A DNA stretch of 64,000 nt from positions 13,645,001 to 13,709,000 of the forward strand of contig NC_135254.1 of assembly GCF_964204865.1 (NCBI RefSeq). Reading direction: 5' to 3'. Below the pieces are notes generated by a model. That model ran no database searches. It had not been told where the DNA came from and saw nothing but the letters and a program-made list of their open reading frames with translations. Of this stretch, positions 21,740 through 31,281 are shown in pieces; the first letter of the stretch is position 1; every line of letters begins with the position of its first letter. Position numbers and translations under genes: made by a program. Source of the stretch: Styela clava. Its lineage: Eukaryota > Chordata > Ascidiacea > Stolidobranchia > Styelidae.

Positions 21740-23700
21740 CCATCAACAACACGCTATGCCATCCACCAGCATGATCGAGTGATTGTTTTGTGCTTATGAA
21801 AAGAAACATGTTCAGATCATTTATGTCAGAATATCTTCGGATTTTGGGGTCTGCGAGGATATCCAATGCAGAATGGACGTCAGGTGCCACACAATTGGTG
21901 CCTTTCCCACTCTGGGACATTATTTTTATTTGTATTCAGAAGTTTTTTTTTTGATCAGAGCCAGTCACAACTTGAACCCTTTGAGAGTCGACCCATTTCT
22001 CTGTTTCAGCATCACACCAAACGGGCATACGAAGTCCACATGGCCCACTTCGTCTCCGAGTGTTAAAAAAAGTGGGTCTAAAAATGTTTCTGGACTAAAC
22101 CAGCCACACTGATCACTCATTATTTGTTGTAATTTATCGACAGTGTAGATTCTTTTTTCATCACAGCATCTCTCTATTTTTGTAGCAGCAAATCCCCTGC
22201 ATCACCAAATATGCTGGTCCATTTGAGTTCATACGTCAACAAACTTGTCGATTAAATTTGCGCTGGAATCATCATCACCAATTAAATAGTTTTCCTTGAT
22301 GACATTTGCAAACAATTTTAGCAAATTTCCAACACTTACTTAGGACTAACATTGAGTGTTTCATCTTAATGGGTGGTGATTGTTTGTATAGCCTCTTCTA
22401 AGGCACGAAAATTCTGCCTACGAAACTCTCGGTAGAGTTTTATCCTTCGTGAAAAATAGAAAATGAAAGTACAGATTAGCAAGTGTACGCAATTTCATTA
22501 TAACTGCCCTTCGAGATTTAGCCAGTTTGTCCTTTTTTCGCTTATGTTTGTGGAATTGGCTTATTCCGAACAGAACTTTCCCATTTTCTGGAAAAATTTA
22601 CCAGTCTTATCACTATTGAACCTCGATAACAAGTCAGTGAATAGTGAATGTAAAACATTTTGCATCGATAACATGTTTTCTGCATCTGACTTATGGTTCC
22701 ACACATATCTTTCAACCGAACCACCGTAGACTGGACCTTTACCGTGTGATATAGCAAAAAAAATTCAGGATATTGATGTATTATGCAAATTTTCCAATAC
22801 CGACAAATACGCTAAAACATATTTGTTTTTAAATTGGGAGCTGGTACCATCTGACCAAATTTTGACAGATGTGACAAAACTAGGTAATAGTGGCAAAATT
22901 TTGCTCAGAAATGGAATCACTGCTTATTTTGAGTGACTAACATAATCTCATACCACTGCAGTTGAATGATTTGTCTCCCATGCCACACTGCAGATGTAAA
23001 ATACTTATTTGCTGTTGCTGCAATGTGCACTCTGCACTTGGTTAACACAATGTAATTTTCAGTGAAATCATTTTGAATCAATGCTTCACTAATTTTGTAC
23101 ATAGCCGGATTTGATAAAGTATGATTTCGATCAATCTTGTATCGGCTGCCTAATATTGAAGTGTTCCAAAAACTGTGGTAACATTTGGTATACATGCTTC
23201 AGAAGATCATTTACATCCTCTTTTTACTAAACCCATTTCATGCATCTTTACATGCGGGAAGTCACCACAAAAATTTTGATATATTTCAGCGATGCTTGAT
23301 GTTAAATGGCGTATTTGTAGCTTTTACTAAACTCATTTATATTATCGATTCAACATTCTTTTTAACAGGTGCGTGCCGGCTGATATCGCCACGACTATAA
23401 AAATCTGCAACAGCACAGTCTGTAGTTTCTGATATCCCACGTTTATTTCCAGTTGATGGATTGCCCTGCTGTCCTTTTTCAAGAATTTCGAACTACTGCC
23501 CTTTGTCTATTTGGTGTACTAGGCAATGCAGTGCGTATCATTCTGTCATTCGCTTTGCTCTTGCAGAAGCCTTCGCAAATGCCAAAGCTCTCTTGAACAG
23601 GGCATGGTTTTCTTTAAGCTGTGTTTGGCATCTTTACAGCATTTGTTCTCTTTTGCCTAATACAATTTTGCTCTTTCATAAATGACTTCTGCGTTAATTA
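21740..23700 (-). pseudogene. Decayed DDE-like transposase of an unnamed family, copy 1
   Basis: Minus-strand text with many stops and shifts, in order: RTNAVKMPNTA and TPNRQRAVVR (23,700-23,500), a degraded stretch, NDFTENYIVL near 23,070, VKIWSDGTSSQFKNKYVLAY near 22,860, FFAISHGKGPVYGGSVER near 22,740, and a C-terminal part near 22,080 (CGWFSPETF, VGHVDFVCPF). The order DFxEN, then SDGxSSQFKN, then FFATSHGKGxxDGIGG is one I know from uncharacterised metazoan proteins that look like DDE transposases. I cannot name the superfamily. The Asp of DFTEN and of SDG would be the first two catalytic acids; the third is not located. Confidence 0.5.
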
Positions 23701-23921
23701 ATTCTTCCATATTTTGTTTCTCTATGAAACGCCTCCGTACTTAATGTCATTGAAATTGAAAAGTATCTGGCTGACAAGCCGAATTTTGGCTCTGGCCCCC
23801 GTGGCCCGTACAGTGTCCCTTTTTCTTTTTCAGACTTGAACGTATTTTGAATTAAGTTATAATCAGATAATGAGTTGATAGGTAATTTCAGTACTTCCGT
23901 TTATCCGAGTCCATGCTACAA

Positions 23922-25179
23922 TCAGTCGATAGTTGCATATGATGCAATATCGCTTGTAGCATTAGTGTGTTCCTCCCAAATTGCCCCGACAATTTTTCCA
24001 GGGATTGGAAGATGGCTTGATCTCAAGTTAGTGTTAACCAATGTACAGAACATGATTCTCTTTCGGGTGATAAACAATAAATCATTTTTCTTTTCATTGG
24101 TACCCTTTTTCATTATTTTCGATACTGCACGCTCCAAATTCTTCATATAAAGCTGCAGTCCAACATCAGATAGGTGAAGACGGTCGCTCCAATATTCACA
24201 ATCGCTACCGACGTCAAGATCCAAGAGCGGTACTGAAGCATCCGAGGCTATCCTTCCAAGGACAACGTTGGCCATGTGAACGAAAGTGTGACGTCCGGCC
24301 TGCACGCTCCACATTCTTCATATATAGCTGCAGTCCAACATCAGATAAGGTGAAGACGGTCGCTCCAATATTCACAATTGCTACCGACGTCAAGATCCAA
24401 GAGCGGTATTGAAGCATCCGACGCTATTCTTCCAAGGACAACGTTGGCCATGTGAACGAGAGTGTGACGTCCGGCCTGCACGCTCCAAATTCTTCATATA
24501 AAGCTGCAGTCCAACATCAGATAAGGTGAAGACGGTCGCTCCAATATTCACAATTGCTACCGACGTCAAGATCCAAGAGCGGTATTGAAGCATCCGACGC
24601 TATTCTTCCAAGGACAACGTTGGCCATGTGAACGAGAGTGTGACGTCCGGCCTGCACGCTCCAAATTCTTCATATAAACCTGCAGTCCAACATCAGATAG
24701 GTGAAGACGGTCGCTCCAATATTCACAATCGGTACCGACGTCGAGATCCAAGAGCGGTACTGAAGCATCCGACGCTATCCTTCCAAGGACAGCGTTGGCC
24801 ATGTGAACGAGAGTGTGACGTCCGGCCTGCACGCTCCAAATTCTTCATATAAAGCTGCAGTCCAACATCAGATAGGTGAAGACGGTCGCTCCAATATTCA
24901 CAATCGCTACCGACGTAAAGATCCAAGAGCGGTACTGAAGCATCCGACGCTATCCTTACAAGAACAACGTTGGCCATGTGAACGAGAGTGTGACGTCCGG
25001 CCTGCACGCTCCAAATTCTTCATATAAAGCTGCAGTCTAACATCAGATAGGTGAAGACGGTCGCTCTAATATTCAGAATCGCTACCGACGTCAAGATCCA
25101 AGAACGGTACTGAAGCATCCGACGCTATCCTTCCAAGGACAACGTTGGCCATGTGAACGAGAGTGTGACGTCCGGCCTG
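23922..25179 (-). pseudogene. SGNH/GDSL-esterase-like segment, duplicated in a tandem array
   Basis: The minus frame ending at 23922 reads HMANVVLGRIASD, VPLLDLDVG, then YWSDRLHLSDVGLQLYMKNL. The D-x-x-H of SDRLHLSDVG resembles the C-terminal catalytic pair of SGNH hydrolases, including those carried by some retroelements. No nucleophile Ser block was located. The segment lies inside a 175 bp repeat, and because 175 is not a multiple of three the frame is lost at each unit. A functional enzyme is unlikely; the family assignment is tentative. Confidence 0.35.
24128..25179. repeat. Tandem array, six units of about 175 bp
   Basis: Units start with CACGCTCCAAATTCTTCATA at 24128, 24303, 24479, 24655, 24830 and 25005 (periods 175-176) and end with GACGTCCGGCCTG. 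The equivalent array in block copy 2 has only two units (43311-43660), so the array has expanded or contracted since the duplication. Confidence 0.9.
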
Positions 25180-25439
25180 GGGCAAGATTTATACCAGCGA
25201 TTCTCATTTTTTTCGTTCATGCGGCGTCAAATTATTAGAGAAAAAAATTTTGTGTATAAATAAAACTCAATTTTAGAATTGTTTATGTCTACTTGTGTGT
25301 ATGCATTTTGAAGTCTGTCCATTTTTCGTGGCGCACTCAGCAAATCGCCACTTCCATTTGGAAACTGCTGGCGTATACTACAGAAATATCGATTGGCAAC
25401 AATTGAATCTCAAACGAAAAAAGACATTGAGAAATAGCC

Positions 25440-26080
25440 TATATTAAAGACAAATGGGGCCTGATTTATGACAAAATCAAACGTCAACCAAGCATAACAA
25501 AATCTGACCCAAATTATCTAACAACAATCAATGAAACTCGACAACAAACTATGAACATATTCGGACTACAAACAGGCCATTGTAAATTGAATAAACATTT
25601 TTCAAAAATTAATCGAACAATTAAAGACAAATGTACTGGAAAAATAGAAGACTTAGAGCAGGGGTTCTCAACCTGGGGTTCGCGGATTTCCATGGGTACT
25701 TGGATGACAGTCGAGTTTTCGTGTGTTGCGTTTTTTTATATCCTTCAACAAAGAAAGTAACTACAAGAGGAAAATATGTGCCAATTGAAACTCAGCGTAC
25801 ATTTTCCCTGATCTTGCGTTGTTGTGATTGTGACGCAAAAATGTGAAATGTACGGCTTAGCAGTCGTTGCAGCAAATTGTAAGTCAATATATCACAATTT
25901 AGTTTGATGTATGATTACTGGGGGTTCGCGTTGACTGTTTCGTGACTTTGGGGGTTCGCGTTGATTTTTTCGTGACTCGGGGGGTACTTGACAGAGAAAA
26001 GGTTGGAAACCCCTGACTTAGAGCATCATCTCATACAATGCCCAAAATATGAAACTTATAGAAAATGTACTTGAAGTAAC
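25440..26080 (+). pseudogene. LINE-type polyprotein C-terminal tail, interrupted by a mini-hAT
   Basis: Plus-strand text reads TRQQTMNIFGLQTGHCKLNK, then HFSKINRTIKDKC and, after the insertion at 25659-26015, HHLIQCPKYETYRK. The TGHxxLNxHL...C...EDLEHHLxxCPxYxxxR pattern is the usual tail after the RNase H region of several non-LTR retrotransposons. Upstream reverse-transcriptase sequence is not recognisable. Confidence 0.5.
25659..26015. mobile_element. 357 bp mini-hAT element
   Basis: The ends are CAGGGGTTCTCAACCTGGGG and, read inward from the right, CAGGGGTTTCCAACC. There is an exact 8 bp target duplication ACTTAGAG (25651-25658 and 26016-26023). The matching site in block copy 2 (near 44,155) lacks it, confirming insertion after the duplication. 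It contains a GGGGTTCGCGTTGA-type internal direct repeat. Confidence 0.9.
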
Positions 26081-26297
26081 GCATGGAAACTGCATGTGAC
26101 CTTCAATGCTTTTGCAATATTGGGAGAACACAAAATGAGGTACTTTACAAATATATTTATATTACAAACAAAGAAATGACTCTCAACAAACTTTTCTATA
26201 TTAAATTGTATTTACTATTTTCCCCCTTCATTGATTTGTATTCCTTATTTATTACATTAGTCTATTACATTTCAGTCATTACACATGAATATTGTAT

Positions 26298-26621
26298 TTA
26301 ATTATCATTATTTATATTTGAATGAACACAAATATTAGCATAGTTGCCGTGATATGACAGGAACTGAGTCACCAGAGCCGCAGACATAGGTCTATCATCA
26401 TGATCTACATACCTTCCATACAAAGGGCCGGTTGAAACGTTTTGATTCCACATTTTGCACTGTAAATTGTTCCATGTTCGATTGCTCCCATTATTGGCAG
26501 ATTGATGTGTTGCCCACATCTACCTTGGGGACAGATATGACATTTTTATGATCATACCTGGAGACTTGAGAATTTCAATAACACTGCAACGAGTTAAGTC
26601 ATTGCAACTGGAAATTGTAGA
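26298..26621. repeat. Unidentified segment shared by both block copies
   Basis: Matches 44,480-44,740. It contains short minus frames with no recognised domain, and lies between the LINE tail and the gag-protease relic. Confidence 0.5.
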
Positions 26622-26629
26622 ATGTAGAT

Positions 26630-27140
26630 CTGGGGTACTCAACTTTCCAGGTAAAGGGGCCACATTTTGATCACAAAAGATGCGACGGGCCACAGAATAT
26701 TATTAACTTGTATTTGTACTATTTAATTCATTTATTAGTCCGGTACTGATGTTTGATATGCTTTTTGTTTTCATTTTTATGCATTTGAAAACATAGTTAA
26801 TGGATAGGCCTCGTAAGTTTGCAGTTGCAACTTCTCCCCTAACGAGAACTATGACAGAATTTTACAACATATGAAAAAATATAATTATACCTAACAGCAA
26901 CAATGTTTTTCAATTACAAAAACGTTTTACAATTGTTTTATTCTCAATGAGAGTTCTGAGTCGTCATTCTGTTCACAAGTGCTTTAAAATCTTTTTCCTA
27001 AGATCGCAACCAGATGGATATGCCTTTATATTACGCCGCGGATATTATGATATATGTTTGGGTTCATCAAAGATCTTTGGGGGGCCGCAAAATATGCAGC
27101 ATCGGCGGGCCGCATGCGGCCCGCTGGTTGAGAACTCCTG
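26630..27140. mobile_element. 511 bp mini-hAT element
   Basis: The left end is CTGGGGTACTCAACTTTCC and the right end read inward is CAGGAGTTCTCAACCAGCGG, with GGGCCGC-type arms. There is an exact 8 bp duplication ATGTAGAT (26622-26629 and 27141-27148). It is absent at the equivalent site of block copy 2 (near 44,745). Confidence 0.88.
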
Positions 27141-27148
27141 ATGTAGAT

Positions 27149-28746
27149 AATGATATCTGGGTGTCAACACCATGCAATCCTAGTTGCAACTCACCTGTAA
27201 TAAAAATTGGATTAGACTGGCCGTCAAGAAGACAGTAACATAACACTTCTTTTGAAGTGTTATCTTTGACCCGTACAGGAATAATCATGGATTGATTGAC
27301 ACCATCATGTTGGTCAACTATTGAACATACTTCGGAACAGAAAGATTGATTACTTTCAGTTTGTTCTGGTTTATTGTCAACATGAAAACATATCAAATGA
27401 CCTTTATTGCCCTTTGTGCAAGGAGCCACGTTGTTGCATGACTTTGCTGCATTATGACCCTTGATTATTTTCATTCTGCAAGAATAACATGAACAATAAT
27501 CCCAAAACAGCTTCCTTTTTTTTGCCAAGAAAATCTTTAAGTATTCATCACAATCAACAATTTTGTGTGGCCCATTACAATGTTAGCAACTATCTTATTA
27601 AACATTAGTGATTAAAGAATTTTTAATCATTATTCATTCGTTGTCGAAAACTGTCATCTCAGGACAATGGACCAATGCAAGTTTTAGATTAATTTTTGCA
27701 AACTCCTCGAAAAGGGGTTATTTGGAGCAGTTTACCTCTAAGTTATCAGAGGTTTTTACATTGAGCTTACACTTCATATATTGACTCTTTCCACCTGTTA
27801 AACAATGAAGGAGGCAAAAGTCTTTCGATTAACACACATAGTTCTGCAGGAGAATCGAGAACTTTTAAATCCTTCGACTTCAACAATTTGGTGAAGGAAA
27901 TCAGAAAATGCCAACATGCCTTTTACATCATTTGGCCTAATTTTAGATCATGATGACAGTTTTTTTCTTAAGGCCACACTAATGACACTGTCATCGCCAT
28001 AGCGATCTTTTAAGCTTTTTCATACAAATTCGCAGATTGTAATAAAAACAAACCTTCAACCATATTTTTGGGTTCAGCAGTTAAGTGACGTTTAAGCAGA
28101 TTCATTTTATCTGCATCATCAAGCAACCTTTGCTCAACTAGCTTTTTAATTGAGCTCTCCCATTGTGGATATTGCAATGAATCCCCATCAAACACCCTAA
28201 CTTTGGCTACAGGGGCCCTTTGGACTGATAAAATACTACTCACTAAATTGGATATATCAGGGGAAAGATTGCAGATCTGTGGAGAAAGTGCAGCACTATT
28301 CACTGTGGGAACAGAGATATTATTAACATTCCAATGAGAAGGCAAGCTGCCTGAATTGACAGACACAGTAGTGTATTGTGTACGATAGGTAAAAGGAGCA
28401 CTAGCAAAACTGGATACATTGAAAACAGTAGGCACTGATGGACATAAATTTACATTAGGGGCTGGCAAAGAATCACAAAAACAGCCAACATTTACAATAC
28501 CAGTAGAAATGGCATCTTGGGAAGCACTTCACGAAAGGCTTTGGGTCACCATTTCTTATACCTTGGCCTTCGCATCTCCAATTGCACAACTTGTGATATT
28601 GCAGAAGATTTTTCTTCTACACTATTTCTTTTCTCTAGATCTCTTGTTAGTTCTGACTTTTCCGCCTTTGGATTAAAATTATTTATCGACACCAAGATAT
28701 GATAACAATAACGTAATGGATTTTCCACCTTGGACTTGCCTGCCAT
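27149..28746 (-). pseudogene. BEL/Pao-type gag-protease relic, copy 1
   Basis: Minus-strand pieces in order: gag start (28746 down to about 28,549), a DUF1759-like core (28468-28010; VRVFDGDSLQYPQWESSIKK, VEQRLLDDADKMNLLKRHL), a zinc-knuckle area (27528; KRKLFWDYCSCYSC, GHNAAKSC) and a start of the aspartic-protease-like region (CYCLLDGQSNPIFITGELQL near 27,240). Stops separate the pieces. The usual protease Asp appears as LLDGQS, and polymerase sequence does not follow. It is a different and older lineage from the BEL element at 30239-42730. Confidence 0.65.
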
Positions 28747-28759
28747 CTAAGGAAGCAGA

Positions 28760-30233
28760 GTAGCTTCCCACCTTTGTAGCCTCTTGGATGCCGAGTGGGC
28801 ACTGGTATACATTTTCTCTAATATCTTCTGTGTGTCCTATGTGCTTAAAAACACTATTCGTTGATTTTCCAGTATGTCCACGCTAGCATATAAAGTGGAG
28901 GCTTGCTGGCGTATTGCTGTGGGTGTGATATGAGAATCTACCCCATCCACAACCCGCTATGCCATTCACCAGCATGATCGAGTGAAAAGAAAAGAAACAT
29001 GTTCAGATCATTTATGTCAGAATCTCCTCGAATGTTTGGGTCTGCGAAGATATTTAATGCAGAATTGCAGTCAGGTACCACACAATCGTTCCGACGTTGG
29101 TACAATATTTTGAAAGTATTCAGCAGTTTTTTCTAAGCGCCAGAGAGTCAACCCATTCCTCTGTTTCAGCATTTCACCAAACGCTTATACGAAGTCTACA
29201 TGGCCCACTCCCTCTTCGAGCGTTAAAAAGAGTGAGTTTTAGAAGTTGTCAGATGTGAATGGATACAAATGTTTTTGGACAATACTCATAACTGCCCTTC
29301 AAGATTCAGACAGTTTTTTCGTTTATGTTCATTGAATTGGCTTCTTCCAATCAGTTTAACTATTCCATTCTCCGGGGAGAATTTGCCAGTCTTTTCACAA
29401 TTGAACCTCGATAGAAACTCTGTGAATAGCTTATGTGAAAGATTTTGCATCGATAACATGATGCTTTTTGCATCGGTCTTGGTTACACACATAACTTTTA
29501 ATCGAACCACCGATAACGTCGATGTTGCCGTCTGATGTAGCGAAAAAAAATTCCGGGATATTGATATATTATGCAAATTTTCCAATGAGGAGAAAGAAAC
29601 TAAAACATATCTGTTCTTAAATTGGGAGCTGGTTCTATCTGACCAAATTTTGACAGAAGTGATAAAACAAGGTAATAGTGACAAAATTTTTTCTCAGAAA
29701 TTGAGGCATAGACTGCTGCCTTCTAATGTTGAAATGTTCCAAAAACTGTGGTAACATTTGGTATACGTGCTTCAGAAGATCATTTACACCCCCCTCCTGA
29801 ACCTTTCTCAATCTGGAAGTTCTGCAAACCTACGACGTCCTATCTTTACATGCGGGAAGTCACCACAAAAAATTTGATATATTTCTGCGATTCTGGATGT
29901 AAGTGGCGTATTTATAGCTTTTCATTAAACTCATCTTTTTTTCATCGATGTGCCAACCTTTTTACCAGGTGTTTGCAGGCTGGTATCGTCACGAATATGA
30001 AAATCTGCAACTGCACAGACTGTAGTTTCTGATATGCCCAGTTTATTTCCAGTTGATGGATTGCCCTGTTGTCCTTTAACAAGAATTTCGAACTACTGCC
30101 TTTTGTCTATTTGGTGTACTGGGCAATGTAGTGTGTATTATTCTGTCATTCGCTTTGCTCTTGCAGAATTCACAAATGTCATACTCTCTTGAATAGAGTA
30201 TGGTTTACTTAACCTGTTTTTTATCAACCTGTG
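28760..30233 (-). pseudogene. Decayed DDE-like transposase, copy 2, interrupted by the BEL element
   Basis: Parallel to 21740-23700: LPCFITSVKIWSDRTSSQFK and NRYVLVSFSSLENLHNISIS lie near 29,680-29,590, then a degraded GKG-type block. The segment that in copy 1 holds DFTEN is deleted here (junction near 29,715). The remaining N-terminal part is cut by the retrotransposon and resumes after 42,736. Confidence 0.48.
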
Positions 30234-30238
30234 TTTGG

Positions 30239-31092
30239 TGTTACATCGAGAATCGCATTCACTTGATTTTTGTATTGACTTAAACATTGCGTCTGTTTAA
30301 CTAGTGTAGTAATTTATTTGTTATTGTTGACGCTGTAATTTCCCTTGATTGACAGTGTGCTTCTACACACTTTGTTACGAAACAATTGAGAGAGTCTTCG
30401 TGGCAATTGCTTGCCCAGACATGTCTCGCTTAGACATGGATAGTTTCGGTAATTTGCTTTAGATAGCGCTTTACTTTTGCAATGAATGGCGCTCGTTTAG
30501 TTGTAATTTGTAAATAAGTTAAACTTGTTCAGCGACCTTGGCTTTCTGTTTTGACTGTAGGACGATTAAATAATGTAGATTATGGCTGCCCACATAGACC
30601 TATTTTAGGGATATTTTATGAGCATTAAATGGCCTTTTTGTGATTGTTTTTACAGTTATAGTTTATTTAATTGATTTGTTCGGATTTCATTGACGAATGA
30701 TTTCATATTCAACTTATGATAATTTAAGCCTGGAATAGCAGACAAATTCGGTATGTTATAATTTGTAACTCTTTCTGATTTGAAGACTGCAAGTTATTCA
30801 ATAGTAATTTGGTTCGACTTAATAATTAACTATGTTTGATAATTGTGTTCATAAATTTGAGTAGGCTTTCTAAAGGCCGAATTGTGTATGATTATTTATT
30901 TATTGCAAGTATTTTGTATTGATTTGTTTTTACGTTTGTATTAAGATAACCGTGTCAACTGTATACTTCGAGTTGTGTGATTTTCTGGATTGAGGATACA
31001 AACTTGGGGCTTGAAAGACCGCGTTATTGAACTGTTAATAAATATCTAGTGTGCAGTCGGTGTCGTCCAGGTCACAAAGAACGGCTGTTACA
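30239..31092 (+). repeat. BEL 5' LTR
   Basis: 854 bp, TG...CA ends. The poly(A) signal AATAAA at 31037-31042 leaves a short U5. Confidence 0.93.
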
Positions 31093-31094
31093 TT

Positions 31095-31163
31095 AAAGTT
31101 ATCGAATTTCCGCAAATAAAGTTATCAAATTTATGCAAATAAAGTCATCTGATTTGCATAACT
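31095..31163 (+). repeat. Three 23 bp tandem repeats directly after the 5' LTR
   Basis: Units start AAAGTTATC/AAAGTCATC at 31095, 31118 and 31141, each exactly 23 bp. They occupy the place where a tRNA primer-binding site is expected, and no TGG-initiated site is obvious next to the LTR. Confidence 0.75.
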
Positions 31164-31281
31164 AAAGTATCGTCGAATGCCGGCAGGAGTTCGGTAAATC
31201 GTCAAAATTGAAGAAATCATCCTAGTGTTGAACATTTAAACTTTTGTGTTTCATGTTTGATGAGCACTGTTATTGTACATT

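Larger units (their letters stand above)
21435..28560. repeat. Duplicated transposon-relic block, copy 1
   Basis: This block recurs head to tail as 28561-47335. Both copies start inside a BEL gag 5' segment (GATTGCACAACTTGTGATAT here, CAATTGCACAACTTGTGATAT there) and end at CACCATTTCTTAT... of the same gag. Order: gag start, DDE-like transposase relic, 175 bp repeat array, LINE tail, an unidentified segment, then gag-protease. After subtracting later insertions and extra repeat units, both copies come to about 5 kb. Divergence by eye is roughly 10%, so the duplication is old. Boundaries are good to about 20 bp. Confidence 0.75.

Noticed and set aside
24128..25179. CRISPR-like array
   Set aside because: Units are 175 bp, contiguous and without unique spacers, in an animal genome; it is a minisatellite.
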